This document shows positions 14,713 through 21,728 of a stretch of 31,970 nt of DNA, piece by piece. This stretch comes from MWBV01 sp964447315 (GTDB lineage Archaea; Nanobdellota; Nanobdellia; Pacearchaeales; GW2011-AR1), in contig CAYURQ010000008.1 of the NCBI GenBank assembly GCA_964447315.1, positions 1 through 31,970 on the forward strand, written 5' to 3'. Positions within the stretch are counted from its first letter, which is position 1. The number at the start of each line of letters is the position of its first letter. A program made the translations under genes and the position numbers. The notes under the pieces were generated by a model, which did not search any database, had not been told where the DNA came from, and saw only the letters and a program-made list of their open reading frames with translations.

Positions 14713-14982
14713 TTATTTCTTCTTCTCAATAGGCTTTATTTTTTTTAAATGTATTGAATTGATTATAAATTCTTTTTCTTTTGTTTGGTCTTTTATTTTT
14801 ACTATATTTGCTCTTCCTTTCTTTCCAATTACTACTCCTGTTCTTCCTTGAAGTCTCTTTGGGAAGTTTATTCTTTCAGATCTTTCAACAACAACTGAAA
14901 CTGAATCTCCTTTCTTAAGATTTTGAAAGTATTTACTTAATTGAAGTTTTCCTCTAGTACGAATACTTTTTCTATTAACCAT
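14713..14982 (-). CDS. rpl21e: 50S ribosomal protein eL21
   Basis: A protein of 89 residues. It begins MVNRKSIRTRGKLQLSKYFQ and has the SH3-like barrel pattern KGDSVSVVVERS...PKRLQGRTGVVIGKKG typical of eL21 in archaea and eukaryotes. It is the first gene of the minus-strand operon running to 11552; a TATA-like box lies about 40 nt upstream. eL21 binds 23S rRNA near the central protuberance. Confidence 0.9.
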   Translation of the reverse strand: MVNRKSIRTRGKLQLSKYFQNLKKGDSVSVVVERSERINFPKRLQGRTGVVIGKKGRANIVKIKDQTKEKEFIINSIHLKKIKPIEKKK

Positions 14983-15018
14983 GAAAAACTAGAGAAAATT
15001 TCCTTTAAAAAACTATGC

Positions 15019-15026
15019 TTTTATAA
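15019..15026 (-). promoter_or_regulatory. TATA-like box for the eL21-Rpo3 operon
   Basis: TTATAAAA read on the minus strand, 37-44 nt before the eL21 ATG. This would give a short leader of about 14 nt. Confidence 0.5.
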
Positions 15027-15041
15027 GATTTAGAATTAATT

Positions 15042-15284
15042 TTATTTGAAATTAGTTTGAAAATCATTATTTATAGAAGTTGTTTGAGATTTGTTTAATG
15101 TTTCAAAAGCAGCATCTTCTTTTCTATTGTGACATAAATCTCCATTAGTACGTGCACTTTCCATGTTATCTACAATTGTATTAAACATTTTTTCACCCCA
15201 AACACCCACTCCGCATCTTTTACAGAAATCAATCACAGAATCTTCTGGTATTTCAGCAGAACAATAAATACATTTTTTTGTCAT
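15042..15284 (-). CDS. small zinc-ribbon protein
   Basis: About 80 residues. The N-terminus holds two Cys pairs, CIYC and CKRC (residues about 4-24), forming a zinc ribbon, with no clear motif in the polar remainder. Two adjacent ATG codons are present; a strong AAAGGAGG lies only one base from the first but four from the second, so the second is chosen. A TATA-like CTTTAAAAAC lies further upstream on the minus strand. Such small zinc ribbons are common in DPANN genomes; function is unknown. Confidence 0.6.
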   Translation of the reverse strand: MTKKCIYCSAEIPEDSVIDFCKRCGVGVWGEKMFNTIVDNMESARTNGDLCHNRKEDAAFETLNKSQTTSINNDFQTNFK

Positions 15285-15394
15285 CATTCCTCCTTTTAAA
15301 ATCTCATTTTGAGATTTAAGACTTTAAAAGATTGTTTAAGTTTTTAAAGATTTGTATTGCCTAAAAAATAAATCAAATTTCATTTAGAGAAAAC

Positions 15395-15402
15395 TTTAAA
15401 AA
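15395..15402 (+). promoter_or_regulatory. TATA-like box for rpo10
   Basis: TTTAAAAA 22-29 nt before the rpo10 ATG, which fits a leaderless transcript. Confidence 0.5.
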
Positions 15403-15423
15403 CTAAATTACAGCCTTATTATT

Positions 15424-15621
15424 ATGATAATTCCAGTTAGATGCTTCAGCTGCGGTAAACCCATTGGTCACCTTTGGGAAGAATTCAAGAAAAGAGTAGA
15501 AGCAGGAGAAAATCAAAAGAAAGTCTTAGATGACTTAGGTCTTGAGAAATTCTGCTGTAGAAGTGTTTTCTTAGGACAATCAGATAATATTGAACTTGTT
15601 GCTAAGTTCAAGAAATCGTAA
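15424..15621 (+). CDS. rpo10: DNA-directed RNA polymerase subunit Rpo10 (RpoN)
   Basis: A protein of 65 residues, the usual length. It begins MIIPVRCFSCGKPIG with the zinc-binding CFSCG and the second pair FCCRS near residue 44, the hallmark of Rpb10/Rpo10. It serves as an assembly platform linking Rpo3 to the large subunit. In many archaea the gene lies downstream of Rpo3 with uS9; here it stands alone on the opposite strand, a rearranged position. Confidence 0.95.
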   Translation: MIIPVRCFSCGKPIGHLWEEFKKRVEAGENQKKVLDDLGLEKFCCRSVFLGQSDNIELVAKFKKS

Positions 15622-15623
15622 AA

Positions 15624-15633
15624 TTCTTATATC
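15624..15633 (+). promoter_or_regulatory. TATA-like box for the small membrane gene
   Basis: TTCTTATATC lies 20-29 nt before ATG 15653 and only 2 nt after the rpo10 stop, which supports separate transcription from the later start. Confidence 0.35.
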
Positions 15634-15652
15634 CCTTAATCATATAATTTTT

Positions 15653-15841
15653 ATGGATTTTAGACCTAAGCTTTACAAAATAACAATAGGTTTGTTACTT
15701 GGATTAATCTTTGGATTTTTATATTATAGATGGCATTTAAGTTATGGAATAGATAAATTTTCATATTATTTTCCAATTGGTTCAATAACTATTTTTGTAT
15801 TAACTTATTTAATAATCAGCTTATCAGAAAAGAGGTGGTAA
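15653..15841 (+). CDS. small two-TM membrane protein
   Basis: A protein of 62 residues. Two hydrophobic helices (about residues 10-27 and 40-56) are joined by a polar loop, and the ends are basic. An in-frame upstream ATG at 15590 would overlap rpo10 and adds a non-conserved extension, so the ATG at 15653 with its own TATA-like box is preferred. The gene ends 12 nt before the 5S rRNA gene on the opposite strand. No family is recognised. Confidence 0.5.
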   Translation: MDFRPKLYKITIGLLLGLIFGFLYYRWHLSYGIDKFSYYFPIGSITIFVLTYLIISLSEKRW

Positions 15842-15852
15842 AAAAATAAATA

Positions 15853-15962
15853 AGACAGCTTGAAACTTTTCCGCCTTGTAGGGCAGTACCAGCAACAACG
15901 TAATAAGCTTAACTTCTGTGTTCGGAAAGGGAACAGGTGTTACCAAATTACTATGGCTGTCT
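15853..15962 (-). rRNA. rrf: 5S ribosomal RNA
   Basis: The reverse complement carries the universal 5S core CCGAACACAGAAGTTAAG. The terminal helix is AGACAGC (+ strand 853-859 of this kilobase, 15853-15859) with GCTGTCT (15956-15962). The length of about 110 nt is slightly short for 5S. It stands alone, not next to 16S or 23S, which is common in small archaeal genomes. Confidence 0.9.
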
Positions 15963-15984
15963 CAAAATTTCAAGAAATTCTTTA

Positions 15985-15992
15985 TTTATAAA
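15985..15992 (-). promoter_or_regulatory. TATA box of the 5S rRNA gene
   Basis: The palindromic TTTATAAA lies 23-30 nt before the 5' end of 5S and overlaps the last codons of hldE1. Confidence 0.5.
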
Positions 15993-16981
15993 GCTTTCTC
16001 TTCTTCAATACATTTAATTAATTCTTCAATACTTGTAGTAGAAGTTCCTTGTTTTTCAACTACAATTCCAGCAGAATAATTTGCTAACTTAACAGAATCT
16101 TTAATAGAAAAACCAGATGACCTAGCTGTTGTTAATGTGCTTATGAAACTATCTCCTGCACCAGTGACTTCAACAACTTTTTTGGCATTTGTAGGAATCA
16201 ATAAATTATCTCTTTCACTATAATAATAAGCTCCTTCTTCTCCTAAAGTAATTATTGTTTTTTTAGAATTCATTTTTTTAGATAAGGTTTTTCCCATTTT
16301 TTCAAGAGTTTTTTTAGTTCCATCATATTTTATCCCTGTAATTTCTTCTGCTTCTTTTTTATTTGGACTTATTAAATAAGAACTTTTGAATGATTCCGCA
16401 TTTTTAGGTTTAAAATCAGCAAATAAGTAAACTCCTTCTTTTTTGCTTAAATTTATTATTTCTTGAGTTAAATTTTTTGTAAATAAATGTTTGTTATAAT
16501 CAGAAAGAATTATTCCATCTAAATCATGTATTTTTGCTTTTAATTTTTTTAATATATTTTCTTGAATTTCTAGAGAAATTTTTTCTAATTTATCTTCTCC
16601 TAAATCTGATCTATGTTCATATTTTCCATCAATAAAAATACGTGCTTTTACAATTGTTGGATGATTTACTTCAATAAGATTTTCATAATTTATTTTGCTT
16701 TCTTTTAATAATTCTTTTAATCTTTGACTGTAAAAATCCTTTCCTAAAACTCCATATAATATTGTATTTGAACCTAAAGCAGCAACATTTCTTGCAACAT
16801 TTCCTGCCCCGCCTAAATAAAATTTTTCATCATAAACATTGATTATTGGAACTTTTGAATTTTCAGGATTTACTTTATTTGAAATCTTTCCCCATTCTGT
16901 TCTGTCGAGCATTAAATCTCCAATAACCGCAATGTTTTTTTGTTTAAATGATTTTATTTTTTTTATTAAATTTTTTTTCAT
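15986..16981 (-). CDS. hldE1: D-glycero-beta-D-manno-heptose-7-phosphate kinase homologue (HldE N-terminal domain type)
   Basis: A protein of 331 residues of the PfkB/ribokinase superfamily. The RfaE/HldE-1 signatures are visible: VIGDLMLDRTEWG, the NPE-x-SKVPIINV block, GGAGNVARNVAALG, the central HRSDLGEDKLEKI and the ATP/anion-hole motif TGAGDSF (about residue 273-279). In bacteria this kinase makes heptose 1,7-bisphosphate for ADP- or GDP-heptose. The nucleotidyltransferase half of bifunctional HldE is absent, so another enzyme must activate the sugar; candidates lie at 23694 and 26698. Substrate could also be another sugar phosphate. The gene has its own TATA-like box at 17011. Confidence 0.85.
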   Translation of the reverse strand: MKKNLIKKIKSFKQKNIAVIGDLMLDRTEWGKISNKVNPENSKVPIINVYDEKFYLGGAGNVARNVAALGSNTILYGVLGKDFYSQRLKELLKESKINYENLIEVNHPTIVKARIFIDGKYEHRSDLGEDKLEKISLEIQENILKKLKAKIHDLDGIILSDYNKHLFTKNLTQEIINLSKKEGVYLFADFKPKNAESFKSSYLISPNKKEAEEITGIKYDGTKKTLEKMGKTLSKKMNSKKTIITLGEEGAYYYSERDNLLIPTNAKKVVEVTGAGDSFISTLTTARSSGFSIKDSVKLANYSAGIVVEKQGTSTTSIEELIKCIEEEKAL

Positions 16982-17010
16982 ATTAATTATTTGATTTATT
17001 TATTTTAAAG

Positions 17011-17020
17011 CATTTTTATA
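17011..17020 (-). promoter_or_regulatory. TATA-like box for hldE1
   Basis: TATAAAAATG on the minus strand, 30-39 nt before the ATG. It is divergent from the tRNA promoter at 17033. Confidence 0.45.
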
Positions 17021-17032
17021 CTTAGAAATAGC

Positions 17033-17042
17033 TTTTTATACC
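17033..17042 (+). promoter_or_regulatory. TATA-like box of the tRNA-Leu gene
   Basis: TTTTTATACC, 22-31 nt before the mature 5' end. It probably also serves tRNA-Arg, which follows after 11 nt. Confidence 0.5.
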
Positions 17043-17063
17043 TTAAATTTCTAGGTTTTTTAT

Positions 17064-17147
17064 GCAGGGATGCCGGAGTGGTCAAACGGGCAAGATTAAG
17101 GCTCTTGTGGCTTAGTGCCTACGCAGGTTCGAATCCTGTTCCTTGCA
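17064..17147 (+). tRNA. tRNA-Leu (anticodon AAG)
   Basis: A class II tRNA with acceptor GCAGGGA/TCCTTGC (7 pairs, one G-U), discriminator A and no encoded CCA. The anticodon stem CAAGA/TCTTG is perfect around the loop TTAAGGC, so the anticodon is AAG at 17098-17100. The long variable arm (GGC-TTAGT-GCC), A73 and the 3-bp D stem identify leucine. An A at position 34 is highly unusual in archaea, where CUU is normally read by GAG. Confidence 0.85.
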
Positions 17148-17158
17148 TTTCCTTGTTT

Positions 17159-17255
17159 GCCCGGGTAACTCAGCCTGGATTAGAGTGCTTCCCTCCTAAA
17201 TATTAGGTATTTTGGAGAGAGGAAGAAGTCGCAGGTTCAAATCCTGCCTCGGGCG
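17159..17255 (+). tRNA. tRNA-Arg (anticodon CCT) with intron
   Basis: Acceptor GCCCGGG/CTCGGGC, D stem ACTC/GAGT, anticodon stem CTTCC/GGAAG, T-loop TTCAAAT, discriminator G. The anticodon CCT is at 17195-17197. An archaeal intron of 21 nt (17199-17219) lies between positions 37 and 38. The bulge-helix-bulge is canonical: CTCC pairs with GGAG, flanked by bulges TA|A and AG|A, which are the expected cuts of the archaeal splicing endonuclease. Confidence 0.92.
17199..17219 (+). other. tRNA-Arg intron (bulge-helix-bulge type)
   Basis: A 21-nt intron at the canonical 37/38 site. It begins AATATTAGG and ends GGAGAG, with a 4-bp central helix formed with the anticodon region. Confidence 0.88.
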
Positions 17256-17276
17256 TTTATTTCAAAAACAAAAACC

Positions 17277-17285
17277 TTTAAAATA
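17277..17285 (+). promoter_or_regulatory. TATA-like box of the tRNA-Gly gene
   Basis: TTTAAAATA, 25-33 nt before the mature 5' end of tRNA-Gly. This suggests separate transcription from the tRNA-Leu/Arg pair. Confidence 0.45.
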
Positions 17286-17309
17286 CACTTAAAATAGTAA
17301 ATATAATGC

Positions 17310-17380
17310 GCGTTGGTAGTTCAGTGGCAGAATCCGAGACTTCCACTCTCGTGACCCGGGTTCGAATCCCGGCCGGCGCA
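17310..17380 (+). tRNA. tRNA-Gly (anticodon TCC)
   Basis: Acceptor GCGTTGG/CCGGCGC (two G-U pairs), anticodon stem CGAGA/TCTCG around CTTCCAC, anticodon TCC at 17342-17344, T stem CCGGG/CCCGG, discriminator A. Starting two bases earlier would break the acceptor pairing. secF begins 21 nt downstream. Confidence 0.92.
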
Positions 17381-17401
17381 TATATATTTTAATCAGAAAA
17401 T

Positions 17402-18298
17402 ATGGAACAACAAACAGAAAATAAACCAAAAAAGAACTGGCATGACCGCAACTATAAGTTGCTTTTATTAATTCCAGGAATATTAATTCTCGCTTCAATA
17501 ATTTATATGGGAGTTTTTTATAGTGAAAATGGAGATTTAATAAATAAAGATATTTCCTTAACAGGTGGAACTTCTATTACAATATATGATAATATTAATC
17601 CAGATGATTTAAAAAATTCAATTAGTTCTCAATTAGATGATTTAAACTTAAGAGTAATTTCTGATTTGGTTACTCGTGAAGAAATAGCTTTAATAATTGA
17701 AACAAAATCTTCTGTAGAACTTACAAGAGAAGTTATTGAAGAATATTTAGGATATGAATTAACAGAAGAAAATTCAAGCATAGAATTTACTGGTTCAAGT
17801 TTAAGTGAAAGTTTTTATAGGCAATTATTAATTGCAATTTTAGTGGCATTTGTTTTCATGGCAATTGTTGTTTTTATAATATTCAGAACAGTGGTTCCAT
17901 CAGCAGCAGTAATAATTTCAGCATTTGCAGATATTTTAATGACATTAGTTTTAGTAAATATTTTAGGAATGAAAATGTCAACTGCAGGAATTGTTGCATT
18001 TTTAATGCTTATTGGTTATTCAGTTGATACAGATATTATGCTTACAACGCGTGTTTTAAAGAGGAAAGAAGGAACTTTAAACAAAAGATTGATTGAAGCA
18101 ACAAAAACAGGGTTGACAATGACTTTAACTTCTTTATTGGCAATGTCATTAGCACTAATTGTTGTAAGTTCATTTTCCCCAATATTAACCCAAATATTTT
18201 CCATAATTGTTATTGGTTTAGGATTTGATATATTAAACACTTGGATAACAAATATTTCAATACTTAAATGGTATGCTAAATCAAAAGGAATGCAATAA
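17402..18298 (+). CDS. secF: protein-export membrane protein SecF
   Basis: A protein of 298 residues of the RND-related SecD/SecF family. The first helix (about residues 19-40) precedes the short exported domain with the signature LTGGTSITIYDN; five more helices follow from residue about 140, including FMAIVVFIIF, DILMTLVLVNIL and a GYSVDTDIML segment of the conserved D-x-D type in TM4. SecDF assists late steps of Sec export, driven by ion flow. secF-secD order with a 3-nt gap is the archaeal arrangement. The C-terminus is short and basic. Confidence 0.92.
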   Translation: MEQQTENKPKKNWHDRNYKLLLLIPGILILASIIYMGVFYSENGDLINKDISLTGGTSITIYDNINPDDLKNSISSQLDDLNLRVISDLVTREEIALIIETKSSVELTREVIEEYLGYELTEENSSIEFTGSSLSESFYRQLLIAILVAFVFMAIVVFIIFRTVVPSAAVIISAFADILMTLVLVNILGMKMSTAGIVAFLMLIGYSVDTDIMLTTRVLKRKEGTLNKRLIEATKTGLTMTLTSLLAMSLALIVVSSFSPILTQIFSIIVIGLGFDILNTWITNISILKWYAKSKGMQ

Positions 18299-18301
18299 AA
18301 A

Positions 18302-19834
18302 ATGGCAAGAAAAAAGTTAACATTTAGAATTTGGTTTTTAATAATAATTTTACTTTTTAGTTTAATTTCTATTTTTGGATTACCTCCTACTTTTACTGAA
18401 AAAGGAGTGATAATAACAAGTATTGAGAGTAATTCAACTGCCTTTGAACAGGGATTGCGTCAAGGACAGGTAATTACTAGTATTGATGGAAATATAATTT
18501 ATGATTTAGAAGATTTTACAAATATAATTCAAGAAAAATTTCCTTCTCAAGAAAAAGTTAAAACAACAATAACAACAAAAAAAACAGAATTTATTTTATT
18601 TTCAAATGAAACTCCAGATATGATTGTTTCTGATATTCCTAAAACAAATATTAAAACAGGTTTAGATTTAGCAGGAGGAGCAAGAGCATTGGTTCAAGCA
18701 GAAGATAGAGAATTATCAACAGAAGAAATAAATGATTTAGTTACTATAACTACTAATAGATTAAATGTTTATGGTTTATCAGATATTCAAGTTAGTCCTG
18801 TTTCTGATTTATCAGGAAATCATTTTATGTTAATTGAAATAGCTGGTGCAAGTCCAAAAGATCTTAAAGAAATGATTGAAAATCAAGGAGAATTTAAAGC
18901 AAAGATAGGAAATGATACTGTTTTTGTTGGTGGAGATAGAGATATTTCGTCTGTTTGTAGAAATGATGCAACTTGTGCTGGAATTGAATCTTGCCAACAA
19001 GCACAAGGAGGATATTTTTGTAATTTTAGATTTGTAATTTACTTAAGTGAGGATGCAGCAGAAAGACATGCTGAAATAACAGATGCTCTTGAATTAAATA
19101 CAACAAATCCTGGGTATTTATCTAAGCCTTTAGACTTATATTTAGATGAACAACTTGTAGATACTTTGTTGATTAGCGAGGGTCTTAAAGGACAAGTAAC
19201 AGTTCAAATTGCAATATCAGGTTCTGGTTCAGGGGAAACTCAAGAAGATGCTTATGATGCAGCAGAACAACAAATGCATAAACTTCAAACAGTTTTAATA
19301 ACTGGAAGCTTACCTTACAAACTTGAAATAGTTAAATTAGATACTATTTCTCCTGTTTTAGGAAAAGAATTTATAAGAGCTATTTTATTTGCAGCACTTG
19401 CAGCTTTGGTAATGGTTGTAATAATTATTTTTATAAGATATAAAAGGTTTAAATCTTCAATAGCTCTTTTATTTACAAGTATTTCAGAAATTATAATTAT
19501 TTTAGGAATTGCTTCATTTATTGATTGGAATTTAGACCTTCCAAGTATAGCAGGAATATTAGCAACAATAGGAACAGGAATTGACCAACAAATAATTATT
19601 TTAGATGAATCAAGACAAAAAGTAATACTTAGCTTAAAACAAAAACTTAAGCGTGCTTTCTCAATTATCCTAGGAGCTTATTTTACAGCAGTTGTTGCTT
19701 TAATACCTTTATTGTGGGCAGGAGCAGGATTGCTTAAAGGTTTTGCAATAACAACTATCATAGGTATAACAGTAGGTGTTTTAATTACAAGGCCTGCATT
19801 TACTGATATGGTAAGTTTGTTTGAAAAAAATTAA
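18302..19834 (+). CDS. secD: protein-export membrane protein SecD with an N-terminal PDZ-like domain
   Basis: A protein of 510 residues. TM1 covers about residues 9-26. Residues 36-97 read like a PDZ domain (VIITSIESNS...GLRQGQVITSIDG), placed before the SecD signature TGLDLAGGARALV (119-131). The large exported domain contains four cysteines (219, 225, 231, 240) in a short disulfide- or metal-prone cluster. TM2-6 follow from about residue 355, with GTGIDQQIIILDESRQ as the conserved TM4 segment. The PDZ-like module is not part of textbook SecD and may bind export substrates or chaperones; that is inference. Coupled to secF. Confidence 0.9.
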   Translation: MARKKLTFRIWFLIIILLFSLISIFGLPPTFTEKGVIITSIESNSTAFEQGLRQGQVITSIDGNIIYDLEDFTNIIQEKFPSQEKVKTTITTKKTEFILFSNETPDMIVSDIPKTNIKTGLDLAGGARALVQAEDRELSTEEINDLVTITTNRLNVYGLSDIQVSPVSDLSGNHFMLIEIAGASPKDLKEMIENQGEFKAKIGNDTVFVGGDRDISSVCRNDATCAGIESCQQAQGGYFCNFRFVIYLSEDAAERHAEITDALELNTTNPGYLSKPLDLYLDEQLVDTLLISEGLKGQVTVQIAISGSGSGETQEDAYDAAEQQMHKLQTVLITGSLPYKLEIVKLDTISPVLGKEFIRAILFAALAALVMVVIIIFIRYKRFKSSIALLFTSISEIIIILGIASFIDWNLDLPSIAGILATIGTGIDQQIIILDESRQKVILSLKQKLKRAFSIILGAYFTAVVALIPLLWAGAGLLKGFAITTIIGITVGVLITRPAFTDMVSLFEKN

Positions 19835-19924
19835 ATTCACTAATAAATTATCATTAAAATGAAATATTTTAAAATGAAATATTCTTATTATTAATAATAT
19901 TCTTTTCAGATAATTCTTAGAACC

Positions 19925-19933
19925 TTTTAAATA
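19925..19933 (+). promoter_or_regulatory. TATA-like box for the YdjM-like gene
   Basis: TTTTAAATA, 22-30 nt before ATG 19955. The preceding 19835-19924 holds two tandem copies of AAAATGAAATATT and an AT palindrome. Confidence 0.45.
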
Positions 19934-19954
19934 ATAAAATACCCTATTAAATAG

Positions 19955-20416
19955 ATGTTACCTAAATATCATATAGCATATGGAATTGCTTTTTCAGTTT
20001 TATTGTATTTTATTTTACCTGAAATAGGATTAATTGGAACTATTTTAGTTCTTGCATCAAGCATTCTTATTGATACTGATCACTTTATTTATTATGCTGT
20101 TAAAAATAAATCCTGGAATTTAAAAAAAGCAATAAAATATTTCAAAGACGCTCGTAAAAAACGTTCAAAAATTCCAGAAAAACAAAGAAAAAAATATTAT
20201 GGTGGATGGTGTTTTATTCATGGAATTGAAACTTTGATTATTTTATTTTTATTAGGAACCTTTTTTTCAATTTACTTTTTTTATATTTTAATTGGAGTTG
20301 CATTTCATTTAACACTTGATTTAATTGAACAAATACAAGGGGGAAGCAGAATTGACAAAATTTCCCTTGTTTATGATTATTTTAAGTTTAAAAAATTAAA
20401 GAAGATAAAAAGTTAA
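19955..20416 (+). CDS. YdjM/DUF457-like membrane-bound metal-dependent hydrolase
   Basis: A protein of 153 residues. The motif order fits the YdjM (LexA-binding, inner-membrane metal-dependent hydrolase) family: KYHIAYG near the N-terminus, LIDTDHFIYY (about residue 41-50), FIHGIETL (about 88-95) and FHLTLDLIEQ (about 119-128). The His and Asp residues are the likely metal ligands, and three to four hydrophobic helices surround them. Members are often found in archaea, with phospholipase/phosphatase-like activity proposed but not proven. A basic tail ends the protein. It is probably a separate unit with its own TATA-like box. Confidence 0.65.
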   Translation: MLPKYHIAYGIAFSVLLYFILPEIGLIGTILVLASSILIDTDHFIYYAVKNKSWNLKKAIKYFKDARKKRSKIPEKQRKKYYGGWCFIHGIETLIILFLLGTFFSIYFFYILIGVAFHLTLDLIEQIQGGSRIDKISLVYDYFKFKKLKKIKS

Positions 20417-20440
20417 TTATTGCTTTTTATTATAATAATC

Positions 20441-20448
20441 TTTATAAT
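20441..20448 (+). promoter_or_regulatory. TATA-like box for the gene at 20470
   Basis: TTTATAAT, 22-29 nt before the start codon. Confidence 0.45.
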
Positions 20449-20469
20449 TGTATTTAAAGAATTAAATTT

Positions 20470-21720
20470 ATGATATTATATTTTGACAATTATATTACAG
20501 ACCAACCTTTTTATTCAGGAGGACACGAAGTTTTAGGGGAAGTTAGAAACTCAAAAGCAAAAATTTATCATATGCCAAGCAAGTTAGATATAACAAAATA
20601 CACTCTTTTAAGTTATGCTGAAATTCCTTTTTCCAAGATAATAATAAAATATGAACTAGAAAATAAAAAACAGAGAAAAGATTTTGAGGATTTTCTTAAA
20701 AAAACATTTCCAAAATCAAAATTAATAATTATATATGGAAGAAGTGATTCTCAAAAAAAATTTCAAGAATCAATAGAATTAATGGATAAAATAAACGATG
20801 ATTGGATTTTTTATGCAGGAAATAATGATCATCCTTTTGTTGCTCCTGATTTAGATACTCTTAATGCTTGCTTAAGAAGAGCAAAAGAAATTGCAAAAAA
20901 ATCAAGAAAAAAATTTATTTCAATGCCTGTCTCGCATTTTTCAGAATTCTTAAATAAAGATGTTAAAGGAACCCCTCATCATGAATTGGGCAATAAAAAA
21001 GTTAAATTTTTAGATGAAGATGAAAATTGTAAAGTGTGTTTATTTCCAAAAGGAATGTACCATTCAATGCAGATTGTTCATAAAAGAGCATTCAAATATT
21101 CTTTTTATTCAGGTGATGTAAAAAAAGCATTAATTAGAAGGTTAGAGTGTATGGAGCCTTTTATGAAAAAAGTACCCCACATAGTTATTATACCTAAAAA
21201 AGAATTGTGTGCACATTTTGATGCAGAAATTCATACTTTAAAATCTTCCCATAATATTCCTTATGATTTATGTCCTCCTTTATTTATTCCCCCTGGATTT
21301 TTTGAAAAAAATATTAAAATTAGATATGGATATTCTGATTATAAACAGGGGTGGGTTAATATAAATCCTGCAAAAAAAAGATATTCTTTCCGTGATTCAA
21401 AAAATGGAACTGATTTGAAAATTTCCTTAGATAAAATACCTTTATTTTGGAAAAAAAGAATAAAAAAAATTGATAAAAATCCAAATTTAAATAAACAGCA
21501 AGAAGATGAAATAAGAAAAGCATTGTTTAGAAGAGAATATTATAGAAAAAATCCATTTCCAAAAAAATCAAAATTCTTTTATTTTAGATATAAAACAAAA
21601 AAAGGATTTTTTGTATTTTTAAATAAAATAAATTTTATAAGTAAACCAATTAAAAAATTGATGAAAAAATCAAAATCTTTTAAAAATTTTTATTATAATT
21701 TAGTTCAAATAAAATATTAA
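20470..21720 (+). CDS. unrecognised protein, possible glycosyltransferase-like
   Basis: A protein of 416 residues without signal peptide or transmembrane helix. It contains KLIIIYGRSDSQKKFQES followed by DDWIFYAGNNDHPF (residues about 115-128), which could be an acidic sugar-nucleotide site of the GT-A type, and conserved-looking HHELGN, KGMYHSMQIVHKRAF and CAHFDAEIHT segments with several His. The C-terminal 90 residues are strongly basic (K/R/F/Y-rich), suggesting membrane or nucleic-acid contact. Its place at the head of the surface-glycan region and convergent with a methyltransferase supports a glycan role, but I cannot assign a family. Confidence here refers to it being a gene. Confidence 0.75.
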   Translation: MILYFDNYITDQPFYSGGHEVLGEVRNSKAKIYHMPSKLDITKYTLLSYAEIPFSKIIIKYELENKKQRKDFEDFLKKTFPKSKLIIIYGRSDSQKKFQESIELMDKINDDWIFYAGNNDHPFVAPDLDTLNACLRRAKEIAKKSRKKFISMPVSHFSEFLNKDVKGTPHHELGNKKVKFLDEDENCKVCLFPKGMYHSMQIVHKRAFKYSFYSGDVKKALIRRLECMEPFMKKVPHIVIIPKKELCAHFDAEIHTLKSSHNIPYDLCPPLFIPPGFFEKNIKIRYGYSDYKQGWVNINPAKKRYSFRDSKNGTDLKISLDKIPLFWKKRIKKIDKNPNLNKQQEDEIRKALFRREYYRKNPFPKKSKFFYFRYKTKKGFFVFLNKINFISKPIKKLMKKSKSFKNFYYNLVQIKY

Positions 21721-21728
21721 AATTATTT

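Noticed and set aside
15590..15652. Longer N-terminus for the small membrane protein at 15653
   Set aside because: It would overlap rpo10 in another frame; the later ATG has a TATA-like box at the expected distance.
17289..17498. 69-aa minus-strand ORF containing RRPGFEPGSREWKS
   Set aside because: It is the antisense of the tRNA-Gly gene and the start of secF; this peptide is a well-known false ORF over tRNAs.
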